Assembly: GCA_020444175.1 (NCBI GenBank)
Contig: JAHLLM010000048.1
Coordinates: 1-39,607, forward strand
DNA: 39,607 nt
Direction: 5' to 3'
DNA from: Desulfobulbaceae bacterium
Lineage (GTDB): Bacteria > Desulfobacterota > Desulfobulbia > Desulfobulbales > SURF-16
Under the pieces are notes generated by a model that ran no database searches, was not told where the DNA came from, and saw nothing but the letters and a program-made list of their open reading frames with translations. Below are positions 25,963 to 34,596 of this stretch, piece after piece; within the stretch, counting starts at the first letter, position 1, and each line of letters begins with the position of its first letter. The position numbers were made by a program, and so were the translations under genes.

Positions 25963-27036
25963 ATGGATTCAAAGACAATTCACCAAGCCTTACATACCGT
26001 TCTGCACCCGAAGTTAAGAAAGAGTCTTATCGATCTCGGTATGATTCGTAATGTCTCAGTTGAGGGTGGCCGGGTTACACTCACCCTTGCCGTGAAAAGT
26101 GAGCGGTCTCCCCTTAAAAAGGTGCTCATAAAGCAGATTAAAGATGCAGTGGGTGCATTGCCGGATGTTTCCTCAGTAGAAGTTGATGTCACAACATTAA
26201 CCAGGCAGGAATTTGAAGTTATCTTCCCCAAGGCCCCGTTAAAAGGCATAGAAAAAGTAAAACATTTTCTGGCGGTGGCCAGCGGCAAAGGCGGTGTCGG
26301 CAAGACGACCATCGCTGTGAATGTCGCTCTTGCCCTTGTGAAACAGGGGAAGAGGGTGGGCCTTCTGGATGCTGATGTCTATGGCCCAAGCGTTCCTTTA
26401 ATGCTGGATCTTTCCGACGCTCTTGATCAAAAAGAAAGCATGATCATACCGGTTGAAAAGTATGGATTAAGGATTGTTTCGCTGGGTATGACTGCCGGCC
26501 AGAATGAAGCTTTTATCTGGCGGGGACCGCTTGTTTCCAAGATGATTCACAAGCTCCTTGCCCAGGTGGAATGGGGTGAACTCGATTATCTGGTCATTGA
26601 CCTGCCTCCTGGAACCGGTGACCCTTCCATCACTGTTGCCCAGGCTATTCCCCAATGTTCGGTTCTAATGATAACCACCCCACAGGAAGTAGCATTGGCG
26701 GATGTTCGCCGCTCTATCGGGCTTTTTAACAAAATCGGACAGACAATTGTCGGTCTTGTCGAGAATATGTCCTACTTCCTCCCGAGTCAATCAGCGCAGC
26801 CAATTGAAATTTTCGGAAGCGGCGGCGGGGAGCGTCTCAGTCAAGAGGCAAATATTCCATTACTGGGAGCCATTCCCCTGGACCTTAGACTGAGGCAAGG
26901 TGGCGATGACGGCATTCCATTAATGGTTTCCGCGCCGAACTCTTCGGCAGGGCTTGTTTTCCAGTCAATTGCACAGAAAATAACAGAATCGCCGGAACAG
27001 GCGAGTCCCTGGCAGGGGAATTACAATGTCCCGTAA
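25963..27036 (+). CDS. Mrp/NBP35-family ATP-binding protein lacking CxxC
   Basis: This 357-aa protein has an N-terminal MIP18/DUF59 domain (about residues 5-80) and a deviant Walker P-loop NTPase (ASGKGGVGKTT at about 103, DADVYGPSVP, IDLPPGTGDPSIT). Family members carry and transfer Fe-S clusters as dimers. The usual Cys pair after VENMSYF (CPxC) is replaced by LPSQSAQ here, so cluster binding by the classical site looks impossible. The SGKGGVGKT and DLPPGTGD motifs are intact, so ATPase activity may be kept. The stop overlaps the start of the PAS kinase by 11 bases, linking the two functions. Confidence 0.9.
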   Translation: MDSKTIHQALHTVLHPKLRKSLIDLGMIRNVSVEGGRVTLTLAVKSERSPLKKVLIKQIKDAVGALPDVSSVEVDVTTLTRQEFEVIFPKAPLKGIEKVKHFLAVASGKGGVGKTTIAVNVALALVKQGKRVGLLDADVYGPSVPLMLDLSDALDQKESMIIPVEKYGLRIVSLGMTAGQNEAFIWRGPLVSKMIHKLLAQVEWGELDYLVIDLPPGTGDPSITVAQAIPQCSVLMITTPQEVALADVRRSIGLFNKIGQTIVGLVENMSYFLPSQSAQPIEIFGSGGGERLSQEANIPLLGAIPLDLRLRQGGDDGIPLMVSAPNSSAGLVFQSIAQKITESPEQASPWQGNYNVP

Positions 27037-28111
27037 CAAAAAGAGTCAGTTTCAACGGTTTATTATCGATAGTATTCCTGTTGCCATGGTGACCATGGAC
27101 TATGACTTTAAAATTACTTCTTTTAATAAACGAGCTGAAAAATTGACAGGATACAAAGCGCACGAAGCAATTGGACAACCATGTCATGACATTCTGAACA
27201 GCAGCCGCTGTCAAGAAGGGTGTCCCCTGCAAACAGTGCAGAATTTCAGTGAGTCCACACTCGGACTTGAGGGGGAAGTTATCAACCGCAATGGCGAAAA
27301 AATTCCTGTAAGAATAGGCGCTGCCTCCATCGTAAACAATGACAATAATTTTACAGGGTACCTTGAGGTTATTGAGGATATTTCCCGTCAAAAAAGAATA
27401 GAACGAGAAAAAAACAATTTTATTTTCATGATTGCCCACGACATGAAATCCCCATTGATTGGCATAAATGGACTGATCAACCGGCTCAAAAAAGAGAAGA
27501 GTTGCCAGGAGAACGACAAGCTGCAGAGTTATTTCAAGGTTATTGAAGAGGCCGGGCAACGGCTTGAGTCCATGGTCAGTGAATTTCTTGAATATTCCCG
27601 TTTGGAAAACGGGCAAATTAAATTGGAGTTGCGTGAGACTGATATTGCACATGTTCTGCAGCAGGCAACGGATATGCATCGGCTCAGGGCAGAAGAGCGA
27701 AATATTGTTTTGTCGTGCAACGGTCATTCTTTGACAGCAATTGAGGCAGATGAAAATCGTCTGCACCGAGTATTTAGCAATATTATTGATAACGCCATCA
27801 AATATTCCCCCAGGCAAACTGAGATTTCCATCAGCACCAGGGAAACGGAAAGTGAGATACTTATTTATTTCAAAGATCAGGGCTGGGGCATTGGTCCCCA
27901 GGAGATTCCGTACATTTTTGACGCTTTTTACCGGACAAAATCGGATGAAAAACCAAGCGGTCAAGGCCTTGGACTGGCAGCATCCCGTGCCATCATCAGT
28001 CAGCATGGCGGCACTATCTCGGTGGAGAGTATCCAAGGGAAAGGCTCTGTTTTTACTGTGAGGCTCCCAAAACATGGAAAAGCAGAGACGAAAATGATCT
28101 CAGGGCTTTAA
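27026..28111 (+). CDS. PAS-domain sensor histidine kinase
   Basis: This 361-aa soluble kinase has a PAS domain (about residues 8-118) with three cysteines in CHDILNSSRCQEGCPL, a pattern often seen in redox or Fe-S-sensing PAS domains. HisKA carries H138 in MIAHDMKSPL. The HATPase domain (about 240-350) has the N box NIIDNAIKYS, the G1 box DQGWGIG and the G2 box GQGLGL. No membrane segment is present. No response regulator follows, so its partner is elsewhere. It is translationally coupled to the upstream Mrp-type ATPase. Confidence 0.93.
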   Translation: MSRNKKSQFQRFIIDSIPVAMVTMDYDFKITSFNKRAEKLTGYKAHEAIGQPCHDILNSSRCQEGCPLQTVQNFSESTLGLEGEVINRNGEKIPVRIGAASIVNNDNNFTGYLEVIEDISRQKRIEREKNNFIFMIAHDMKSPLIGINGLINRLKKEKSCQENDKLQSYFKVIEEAGQRLESMVSEFLEYSRLENGQIKLELRETDIAHVLQQATDMHRLRAEERNIVLSCNGHSLTAIEADENRLHRVFSNIIDNAIKYSPRQTEISISTRETESEILIYFKDQGWGIGPQEIPYIFDAFYRTKSDEKPSGQGLGLAASRAIISQHGGTISVESIQGKGSVFTVRLPKHGKAETKMISGL

Positions 28112-28180
28112 TGCATAATTGCGGAGGATATTTTCTGATTAGAGCAAAGTCAGAAATTAAAATTGTAAATTGACTCTATA

Positions 28181-28250
28181 CAATTCTCAGCAGCCAATCC
28201 AGTATTGGAAACTTGGCGACAGGAAAGTGGCAATTTTTAACTGAGAATTG
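28181..28250. repeat. R2 element, short 70-bp form
   Basis: CAATTCTCAG and CTGAGAATTG are perfect terminal inverted repeats. Compared with the 136-bp copies the GC-rich core (CCTCTAGAC.. to ..GCGGGAAT) is missing, and the sequence passes directly from CAGCCAA to TCCAGTATTGG. Confidence 0.85.
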
Positions 28251-28270
28251 TTTTTAAGCATTAATTGTAA

Positions 28271-28484
28271 TTCAACTTTCCGACTTGACATAACTCGTTG
28301 TTATTACATTGTAGGTTGGGTTAAATTCGTTTCATGCTACCAGAATTGTTGGGTTTTCGGTAGCAAGCAATAAGTAAAAAAGTTGAAAGACCTATAACCC
28401 AACAAGAACAGAGGTTATTGGAAATTAACCCAACCTACAAATAACACCATAAATTAAGGCAATACATGAAGTCGGAAAGTTGAG
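28271..28484. repeat. R1 element (MITE-like), complete, 214 bp
   Basis: Nearly identical to 8780-8993, with about two differences, both near the left end. The flanks TTGTAA (28265-28270) and TTGTGA (28485-28490) fit an imperfect 6-bp target duplication. It lies between an R2 element and the flavodoxin gene. Confidence 0.9.
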
Positions 28485-28547
28485 TTGTGATAATTCAGTA
28501 AAGTGAAAAACGAAAAATAAACTTTAAAAAAAACAGGAGGTTAGATT

Positions 28548-29030
28548 ATGAAGGCGCTTGTTGTTTACTCCAGTAAAAGCGGGAATACGAAAAAACTTGC
28601 AGACGCGCTCTACGAGGTTTTGCAGTGTGAAAAAGATTTACTTTCCATTGCCGATAAACCAGACCCGTCCGGCTATGATTTTGTAGCAGCAGGTTTCTGG
28701 TTGATGGCCGGGCAGCCTGATCCTGAAACCCAGGAATTCTTGCCAAAGATTGGTGAAAAGGATGTTTTTTTATTTGCAACACATGGCGCGGCAAAAGACT
28801 CGGATCACGCAAAAAATGCCATGAACAAGGCAAAATCACTTGCCGCTCCGGCAAGGATCTGCGGGACTTTCAACTGCCAGGGCCAGGTATCTGAAAAAGT
28901 AATGGAAAAAGCCGCAGCAAAAGATCCCCAGCCTCCCTGGTTTGCAGATGCGCCGGCGGCCAAGGGGCACCCTGATGCAGAGGATATAAGGCAATTTGTT
29001 CATCTTTTTAACGAGTTGAGTCTTCCTTAG
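28548..29030 (+). CDS. Flavodoxin family protein
   Basis: This 160-aa protein has the FMN phosphate loop SSKSGNTKKLA (residues 8-18), the second loop FWLMAGQPDPE and the third region FATHGAAKDSDHAKN. It should carry electrons at low potential in the cytoplasm. A strong AGGAGG lies seven bases before the ATG. An R1 element ends 64 bases upstream, so promoter elements are confined to that gap or lie in R1. Confidence 0.9.
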   Translation: MKALVVYSSKSGNTKKLADALYEVLQCEKDLLSIADKPDPSGYDFVAAGFWLMAGQPDPETQEFLPKIGEKDVFLFATHGAAKDSDHAKNAMNKAKSLAAPARICGTFNCQGQVSEKVMEKAAAKDPQPPWFADAPAAKGHPDAEDIRQFVHLFNELSLP

Positions 29031-29041
29031 TTCGCGCCAGT

Positions 29042-29060
29042 CAAGAAATTATATTTCTTG
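29042..29060. promoter_or_regulatory. Short inverted repeat, possible operator
   Basis: CAAGAAAT-TAT-ATTTCTTG is a perfect 8-bp inverted repeat with a 3-base centre. It sits between the flavodoxin gene and the ACT-domain gene and lacks a following T run. Confidence 0.35.
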
Positions 29061-29172
29061 TTATAGGCACTCGTTTGAAATTGTCCGTAGGTTGATTGAT
29101 CCTTTTGGGATCGTATTTGAATCAGTGGAAAGGGAACATGTAGGTAAATTTCTTTACATTGAAAGAGGAAAG

Positions 29173-29544
29173 ATGAAGGTAACGCAGGTTTCAGTGTTCC
29201 TGAAAGATAGAGCTGGTAACTTGACTGAATGTATGAGTTTGTTGTCGGAAAATGATATCAAAATTCAGGCAATGTTCCTTGCTGAAATCAATGAATGCAG
29301 CATTTTGCACTTTATCGCAGACGACCCCGACAAAATAGTCAGTTCACTTAAAAAGAGTGGATTCGGTGTTGCTGAGAGCGAAGTGCTGCTTCTTCATCTG
29401 CCTGATTCGCTTCACGCTCTGCAATCTACCCTGAAGACATTCAGGAAGAATGATTTTCCACTTAAATATATGTACATGGGGAAAGACTCGCAATTTGTTT
29501 TTCGGTTTGACCCGCTCAAATCAAAATCGTTGATGGAAAAATAG
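29173..29544 (+). CDS. ACT-domain protein
   Basis: This 123-aa protein starts with an ACT-like unit (VTQVSVFLKDRAGNLTECMSLL, then NDIKIQAMFLAE). A second, less clear unit follows in the C-terminal half (FPLKYMYMGKDSQFVFRF). Small stand-alone ACT proteins bind amino acids or regulate biosynthetic enzymes; the ligand is unknown. AGAGGA precedes the ATG at 29173. The frame is open to 29092 but without a good start site. Confidence 0.8.
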   Translation: MKVTQVSVFLKDRAGNLTECMSLLSENDIKIQAMFLAEINECSILHFIADDPDKIVSSLKKSGFGVAESEVLLLHLPDSLHALQSTLKTFRKNDFPLKYMYMGKDSQFVFRFDPLKSKSLMEK

Positions 29545-29598
29545 TCGGTTACTGGGACAGTGCTTGTAAAGGAGTCGCTTTATGTGAATTCGGTCCTG

Positions 29599-29751
29599 CT
29601 AATAACAGTCATCGTCGGAGTCATTCGAGTCGTCAGGGCTTTTATACATGTTGGCCATGAACTGAATCAAGAAAACCAGGAAAAAAACAGCCAGGTAAAC
29701 AGCCAGCCAGTCAAGTATTCCATTTGCATGGAGAAGTATCCAGTCAAGCAT
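29599..29751 (-). CDS. 50-aa membrane protein with acidic tail
   Basis: A short ORF with a strong ribosome site (GGAGG and AAGGAG within 16 bases of the ATG). It encodes one or two hydrophobic segments (MLDWILLHANGILDWLAVYL, AVFFLVFLIQFMANMY) and ends in SPDDSNDSDDDCY. It has its own -35/-10-like sequence and a palindrome upstream on the same strand. I recognise no family. The acidic, Cys-containing tail could be cytoplasmic and interact with a partner. It is too short for most gene finders. Confidence 0.6.
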   Translation of the reverse strand: MLDWILLHANGILDWLAVYLAVFFLVFLIQFMANMYKSPDDSNDSDDDCY

Positions 29752-29840
29752 TTCTCCTTACCTCCGGTTTCAACTTGATAATGTAGAAAGAACAGGCATG
29801 TACACCGCGCAGGTGGGTGGAATTCGCACTGTCACATATC

Positions 29841-29852
29841 GTGCATATGCAC
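29841..29852. promoter_or_regulatory. Palindromic operator candidate
   Basis: GTGCATATGCAC is a perfect 12-bp palindrome just downstream of the -10-like element of the small membrane protein, with further ATATG symmetry around it. Confidence 0.4.
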
Positions 29853-29854
29853 AT

Positions 29855-29883
29855 ATGTTAAGTGAAGATTATTCCAAAGTCAA
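29855..29883 (-). promoter_or_regulatory. Candidate sigma-70 promoter of the 50-aa gene
   Basis: On the minus strand TTGACT and TAACAT are separated by 17 bases, about 100 bases upstream of the start codon at 29751. Confidence 0.5.
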
Positions 29884-29953
29884 GTTTAAGAGGGTCGTTA
29901 AATTCTCATATTGAGTTTGTCGCTTTTAAAAAATAAATCTGATGCAGCAAGGT

Positions 29954-31435
29954 TCAGCTTTTTTTTACCGGAAATTCAATCTGATATTTTTTCATCTTGC
30001 GCCAGAGGGTCGTCTTGTCTATGCCCAGATGATCTGCCGTCTTTCCCCTGGAGCCGTCAAATCTATGCAAAGCCGCCCAAATCGTTGCCGCCTCGGCATT
30101 GGAGAGTGGATTCGCTTCAGGAATATGTTCCTCGGCATCATGACTATCCCCTGAAATCGACTTCACAAGCTCTTCAGGCAGACAGGTAACATCAATGACA
30201 GGACCCTGGCACATGACAAAGCAATGCTCCAGGATATTTTCCAGCTCCCTGATATTTCCCGGAAAATCATACTGCATCAGAATGTGGAATACATCCGAAC
30301 TGACAGCATCGATTTTCTTTTTTTTCGACTGGCATAATTTTTCTATAAGGTGCTGAATCAACAGGGGAAGATCATCACGTCGTTCCAAGAGCGAGGGCAA
30401 AGTGATATGAATCACATTGAGCCGAAAGTAGAGATCTGTCCGAAAACTCCCATCCTCAACCTTTTCTTTTAAATTTCTATTTGTGGCTGCAACAACACGG
30501 ACATCGGCCTTTATCGTTGTCGTGCCGCCCAAAGGTTCAAATTCTTTTTCCTGGAGAACGCGCAGCAGCTTCAACTGCAGAGCAGGGGAGATATCGCCGA
30601 TTTCATCGAGAAAGATTGTTCCGTTCTGCGCCAGGGAAAAACGTCCTTGCCTGTCTTTGTCCGCCCCGGTAAAGGCTCCTTTTTTATATCCGAATAATTC
30701 TGATTCCAGAAGTGTGTCAGGCAGAGCCGCACAGTTAAGTGCTACAAAGGCACCCTTCCTCTCGCTTAATGTATGTATAGCTTGTGCAATCAACTCCTTT
30801 CCCGAACCACTTGGCCCTTGAATGAGTACAGTACTGTCGCTCTTTGCAATACTTGGCAGGGTGCTGAATATTTTCTGCATCCTCTCATTTTTACTGATTA
30901 TGTTATGAAAGATAAATTGCGGGGAAATCTTTTGATGCGGAGCGGAAGGATCTGAAGGAGCCGGAGTTCTGTCAGGTTGTTGTTCATGATGCTCCTGGGG
31001 TGAAGCAGACGCATTCTGTATACCTTTGATTTCCTCATCAAGGGTATCTTCGTACCATTTTTTTCTGGTTAAGAGAGACCTGACAACGGCTGCCAGTTCT
31101 TTATAATCAAAGGGTTTGGCAAGATAGCTGTCTGCGCCGATGTCCAAGCCTTTAATTTTATCCTGGATAGTGCTTTTGGCTGTCAGCATCAGAATACGGA
31201 AATCTTTTCTGTTGGCAAACTGATTGAGACGGCGGCAAACCTCATAGCCATCAATCTTGGGCATCATAATGTCCAAAATAATGATGTCAGGCGTTGATTC
31301 CTCAACTCTCTGCAGAGCTTCTTCACCATCATAGGCCGCAATCGTGTCATAGCCATCTGCCCGCAGCCTTTTGGTCAACAACTCAACTGTATCAACGGTG
31401 TCGTCAACGATCAGGATCTTCTCTTTACATTTCAC
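29954..31435 (-). CDS. Sigma-54-dependent response regulator (NtrC family)
   Basis: This 493-aa protein has a receiver domain (about residues 5-120) with IVDDTVD, the phospho-Asp in IIILDIMMPKIDG and KPFDYKEL. A linker rich in Pro, Gln and Ser follows (150-185). The AAA+ sigma-54 activation domain (about 195-420) has GPSGSGKE, the GAFTGA loop in YKKGAFTGADKD and Walker B GTIFLDEIGD. A Fis-type helix-turn-helix ends the protein (GSRGKTADHLGIDKTTLWRK). GTG at 31435 is preferred because GGAG lies about seven bases upstream and the receiver begins at once; a frame open to 31516 would add an atypical tail. No histidine kinase is adjacent. Confidence 0.94.
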   Translation of the reverse strand: MKCKEKILIVDDTVDTVELLTKRLRADGYDTIAAYDGEEALQRVEESTPDIIILDIMMPKIDGYEVCRRLNQFANRKDFRILMLTAKSTIQDKIKGLDIGADSYLAKPFDYKELAAVVRSLLTRKKWYEDTLDEEIKGIQNASASPQEHHEQQPDRTPAPSDPSAPHQKISPQFIFHNIISKNERMQKIFSTLPSIAKSDSTVLIQGPSGSGKELIAQAIHTLSERKGAFVALNCAALPDTLLESELFGYKKGAFTGADKDRQGRFSLAQNGTIFLDEIGDISPALQLKLLRVLQEKEFEPLGGTTTIKADVRVVAATNRNLKEKVEDGSFRTDLYFRLNVIHITLPSLLERRDDLPLLIQHLIEKLCQSKKKKIDAVSSDVFHILMQYDFPGNIRELENILEHCFVMCQGPVIDVTCLPEELVKSISGDSHDAEEHIPEANPLSNAEAATIWAALHRFDGSRGKTADHLGIDKTTLWRKMKKYQIEFPVKKS

Positions 31436-31764
31436 GGAGGGGACTCCAAAACTGATATTTTCATTTAAAATAAAGTGGATACTATATCTAATTACTGACA
31501 AGGCGTCAATTTTCAATGCTGATTGACACCCAGTTTGGATAGGTGGACAGGAGAAGGTGGTTGTCGACAGTCGAAAGATGATGAGCTGGTGGTTATGATG
31601 CCCATCGGCATTTTACGGATAGAAAAACCAGGTGCCACCACTTTACACGCGTTGTGACACCTGATTCTTGGGCTCATCGACATCAGAATGCGAAAAGCCG
31701 GTTTAAAACTGACAGCCAAGGCAGGAATGAAAAAAATGGAATCTCCTGTTACTGAAGGTTACAG

Positions 31765-33768
31765 TTACATAGCGGTCATGGCTTGTTCCTGGGCTTCTGA
31801 AAAAATCTCATCACCGGTTTTTATTTTGTCACTGTCTTTTGCCTGCAGGAGGATCTTGCCTGATTTGGCCCGTTTGAGTTCAATGGAAGCAACAAGTACA
31901 TTATCCAGCTCTGCCAGCAGGACTAACGATGCCATGACCTGTTTGAAATCACGGCTATGCTTTGCTCCGAAATCGGCAAAAATGCCGCCCCATTCTGATT
32001 CATCATATTTATGGAGGGATTGTATGCATTCTTTTCTGAATTTTTCAGCAGCATGGAACGTTCTTGCATCACTGCCTATATCTCTCTTTTCCCCGACAAG
32101 CACAGGTAAGGCGTGGTAGGATTTGGTGAGAGATTCCATTTTCTGAGCATCTTCAAAGTTATCTGAGTGTAAAAAATTAGGATCATATTCCCTTAAAATT
32201 GAGCGTACATCCTTGTTGTGGATAGGGGTGCCGGGGGCAACCTGGCCAAGTTCCGTAGCCACAGCAAAATAGATCTGGCGAATTTCTGTTGAGCCGCAAT
32301 TTTTGATTTTTTTTATGCCATCCTCGGTGATGAAAATATCTGCCTGGAATTTTGCGTTATCTTTTTTACTGAGGAGTTTTGTGAAAAAAGAGTGATCTTC
32401 AATCTTGTTTTCTTCATAGGGCTCGATACCAATCATGCCTGCAAAGCGGTTAAACAGCAGAACTTCATCCCTGGATGTAAAGGCATCATTTCGGTTATAA
32501 AGAAGGCGCCAATAATCCATGCCGGTATCGCGGTTGTCAAGCTGAACCTGGAGGCCTTCCCAACGAAGCTCTTCATTGTTATTAAAAAACTTTCTATTTT
32601 TGCCAACAGTTTCAAGTCGCATGATCTGCATGTGATTGTCATAAAGCAAGTAGCCATCACGAATAGCACGCAGGGTATTGGCCATGATGAGTTTTTTGCC
32701 GGGAAACCCCAATTCCAAAGAGGTTTGCTCAATGGTTTTATTTGACTGAAATTCAATACGTTCTATCGCATTTTTATCCGTTTGCCATAATTTATTGACT
32801 TTTTCTTCATTGAGACGACAGATGGCGTCATAGGCCTCACGCCCGGCAGGTTGGTCAAGATCTAAAGTATATTTTACCAAATGCTGGAGTTCGTAGCTTG
32901 TTTCGGTGCCTAGTGCGATGTAAAAGGACGTATAATTCTTCAGGTACTGGCCAATTGTTTTTTCGAGTTTGTCATTATCAAAGAGATCGATAAGTTTTTT
33001 GCCTTCCTTCCATCCTTCAACAAGACCGGATATTTTATTGGTTTCAAGAACATCCACGGATTCCTGGGCCTTTTTATACCAGTCATGCTTTATTATTGTG
33101 TTTGAAATTTTTCCAGTATCCACTTCAAATCCAACTTTGGCCTTAAACATGGTGGAAAGAGAGCGATTTTTCAGAAGAGAAACAGTGACGCTGACTTTAT
33201 TTTTTTCCTCTCGTAAAATTCGCAGGGCGAATTCGCCTTTGATCTTATCGGCGGTTTGAATTGATAAGCTGGCAAGAGTTTTTTGCAGGGTGAAAGTGCC
33301 GGAGAAACTTGCATCACCATGGCCCATCAACTGAAAAGAAGTACCGGGCAAAAGTTTTTGAGCATTTTCTGCGCTAAATGGGAATTCAACCATTGTTTCC
33401 TTTGCGACGTCAGCAATGGTTTCTTTTCCTTTCAGAATGTAAGGCCGAAATGATTGATAGTCCACAAGGGCCTTTGCAGAAAAGCCAAGAGCGACAGGGG
33501 GTCCGGCCAGTGTGAAGTTTTTGGAAAATTCACCGTCTGTCTCAAGAAGTCCACCGGTTTGCAACCAGAAAACAGGCTTATTGCTGACTTCAGTTAATCT
33601 ATCACTGGTGGCAACCCGTAACGGCGAATTTTGGATTTTATCACTTTCAGGAAGAACAATTTGGCTGCGAAGCTTGATTGAAAGTAATTTCTCATCAAGT
33701 ATTGTTTTGGTTTGTGACTCTGTGAGCTTGTCTTTTACCTCATCAACTGCAATTTCAAGAAATTTCAT
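31765..33768 (-). CDS. 667-aa protein of unknown function
   Basis: A large soluble-looking protein with no signal peptide and no recognised domain. The first third is beta-rich (KPVFWLQTGGLLETDGEF, SFQLMGHGDASFSGTFTLQ). The rest is mixed helical, with many Lys, Glu and aromatic residues (WEGLQVQLDNRDTGMDYW; ESEWGGIFADFGAKHSRD). AAGGAG lies six bases before the ATG, so expression is likely. It is transcribed in the same direction as the sigma-54 regulator, about 330 bases upstream of it, and may be a separate unit. I assign no function. Confidence 0.75.
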   Translation of the reverse strand: MKFLEIAVDEVKDKLTESQTKTILDEKLLSIKLRSQIVLPESDKIQNSPLRVATSDRLTEVSNKPVFWLQTGGLLETDGEFSKNFTLAGPPVALGFSAKALVDYQSFRPYILKGKETIADVAKETMVEFPFSAENAQKLLPGTSFQLMGHGDASFSGTFTLQKTLASLSIQTADKIKGEFALRILREEKNKVSVTVSLLKNRSLSTMFKAKVGFEVDTGKISNTIIKHDWYKKAQESVDVLETNKISGLVEGWKEGKKLIDLFDNDKLEKTIGQYLKNYTSFYIALGTETSYELQHLVKYTLDLDQPAGREAYDAICRLNEEKVNKLWQTDKNAIERIEFQSNKTIEQTSLELGFPGKKLIMANTLRAIRDGYLLYDNHMQIMRLETVGKNRKFFNNNEELRWEGLQVQLDNRDTGMDYWRLLYNRNDAFTSRDEVLLFNRFAGMIGIEPYEENKIEDHSFFTKLLSKKDNAKFQADIFITEDGIKKIKNCGSTEIRQIYFAVATELGQVAPGTPIHNKDVRSILREYDPNFLHSDNFEDAQKMESLTKSYHALPVLVGEKRDIGSDARTFHAAEKFRKECIQSLHKYDESEWGGIFADFGAKHSRDFKQVMASLVLLAELDNVLVASIELKRAKSGKILLQAKDSDKIKTGDEIFSEAQEQAMTAM

Positions 33769-34137
33769 AGTTACTCCTTGTTCAGTTTTCCCCCTCCAAT
33801 ATCTTTATGTATGCCGCCATGGAAATGATTGTTGGGCATTTGTGAGAGGTTAAAAGAGGAATCAGTAATGCTTCTTTAGCGGAATTATTTCTTCTCTTTT
33901 GTGCTTAGTCTAATCTGGCTATTTGAAGAATATATGCTTGGTTCGCCCGGATAGGGTTGAAAGTGACTTCGGCCTATCACGTACATAAAGCTTACTATCA
34001 CTCTGGAGGACTTCGGTCAAGTTTCTTTTTGGAGTTTTGCCGGAAATGGATAACTGGGTTTGCCTTTTAGATGAGGTATTTATGTTGAACAGAATTTAAA
34101 AAACGATAGCACAGAAAAGCAGCCTTTGAAAAGTATC
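33769..34137. other. Intergenic region, nothing recognised
   Basis: About 370 bases between the minus-strand 667-aa gene and an R2 element. It should contain the promoter of that gene. I see no ORF or strong hairpin. Confidence 0.4.
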
Positions 34138-34273
34138 CATTCTCAGTAGCCAACCTCTAGACTTCCGCCTCCGCGGGAGTGACGATGGGCTTGGTTATGT
34201 CATTCCCGCGGAGGCGGGAATCCAGTATTGGAAGCTTGGCGACAAGAAAGTGGCAATTTTTAACTGAGAATTG
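34138..34273. repeat. R2 element, 136 bp
   Basis: CATTCTCAG at the left and CTGAGAATTG at the right are terminal inverted repeats. The interior carries CCGCCTCCGCGGGAGTGAC and its partner GTCATTCCCGCGGAGGCGG, so the whole forms a long hairpin. It is the reverse of the copy at 9121-9256. Confidence 0.85.
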
Positions 34274-34292
34274 TTTCTAACCATAAAAAATA

Positions 34293-34516
34293 GTGATTAC
34301 CAACGTATTTCGGCCGGCACAAAGAGAGTTCTTAGTTTTTCCTGTCATCTCGGTGTCACACAAGCTCGCTTACCGGAACGGATATGAGAAATCTTAATAT
34401 CTGTGGTGACAGATTTCTCCCGTTGGTCGAAATGACACCATTTGCATTTTATGTCTCCAAATCAAGCTGTTAATGAGCCAATAATATAACATTGGCTGAA
34501 ATTCGTTGGTAATCAT
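34293..34516. repeat. R3 element, complete, 224 bp
   Basis: The ends are GTGATTACCAACGTATTTC and, inverted, GAAATTCGTTGGTAATCAT. The flanks ATAAAAAATA (34283-34292) and ATAAATAATA (34517-34526) match at nine of ten positions, again a 10-bp target duplication. It lies 20 bases after an R2 element and directly upstream of the arsR promoter. Confidence 0.85.
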
Positions 34517-34527
34517 ATAAATAATAA

Positions 34528-34564
34528 TTGACAGCAGTTTTATTGAGAATTAGCTATATAGCTA
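34528..34564 (+). promoter_or_regulatory. arsR promoter with palindromic operator
   Basis: TTGACA at 34528-34533 is followed after 17 bases by a -10 region within TAGCTATATAGCTA (34551-34564), a perfect 14-bp palindrome. Overlap of -10 and palindrome fits autorepression by the ArsR-type protein encoded next. Confidence 0.6.
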
Positions 34565-34596
34565 TGTGTAAATAAAAAATAATGACGGAGGAAGGC

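Noticed and set aside
26885-28075. Long minus-strand ORF opposite the PAS kinase
   Set aside because: Antisense shadow of a gene with intact H, N and G boxes.
29560-29778. Plus-strand ORF opposite the 50-aa membrane protein
   Set aside because: The minus-strand reading has a far better ribosome site and a sensible membrane-protein composition; the plus-strand frame starts with TTG-like context and has no features.
31513-31764. Short ORFs on both strands between the sigma-54 regulator and the 667-aa gene, including an in-frame TGA on the plus strand
   Set aside because: No domain pattern continues across the TGA and no SECIS-like hairpin with a suitable loop was found, so I do not propose a second selenoprotein.
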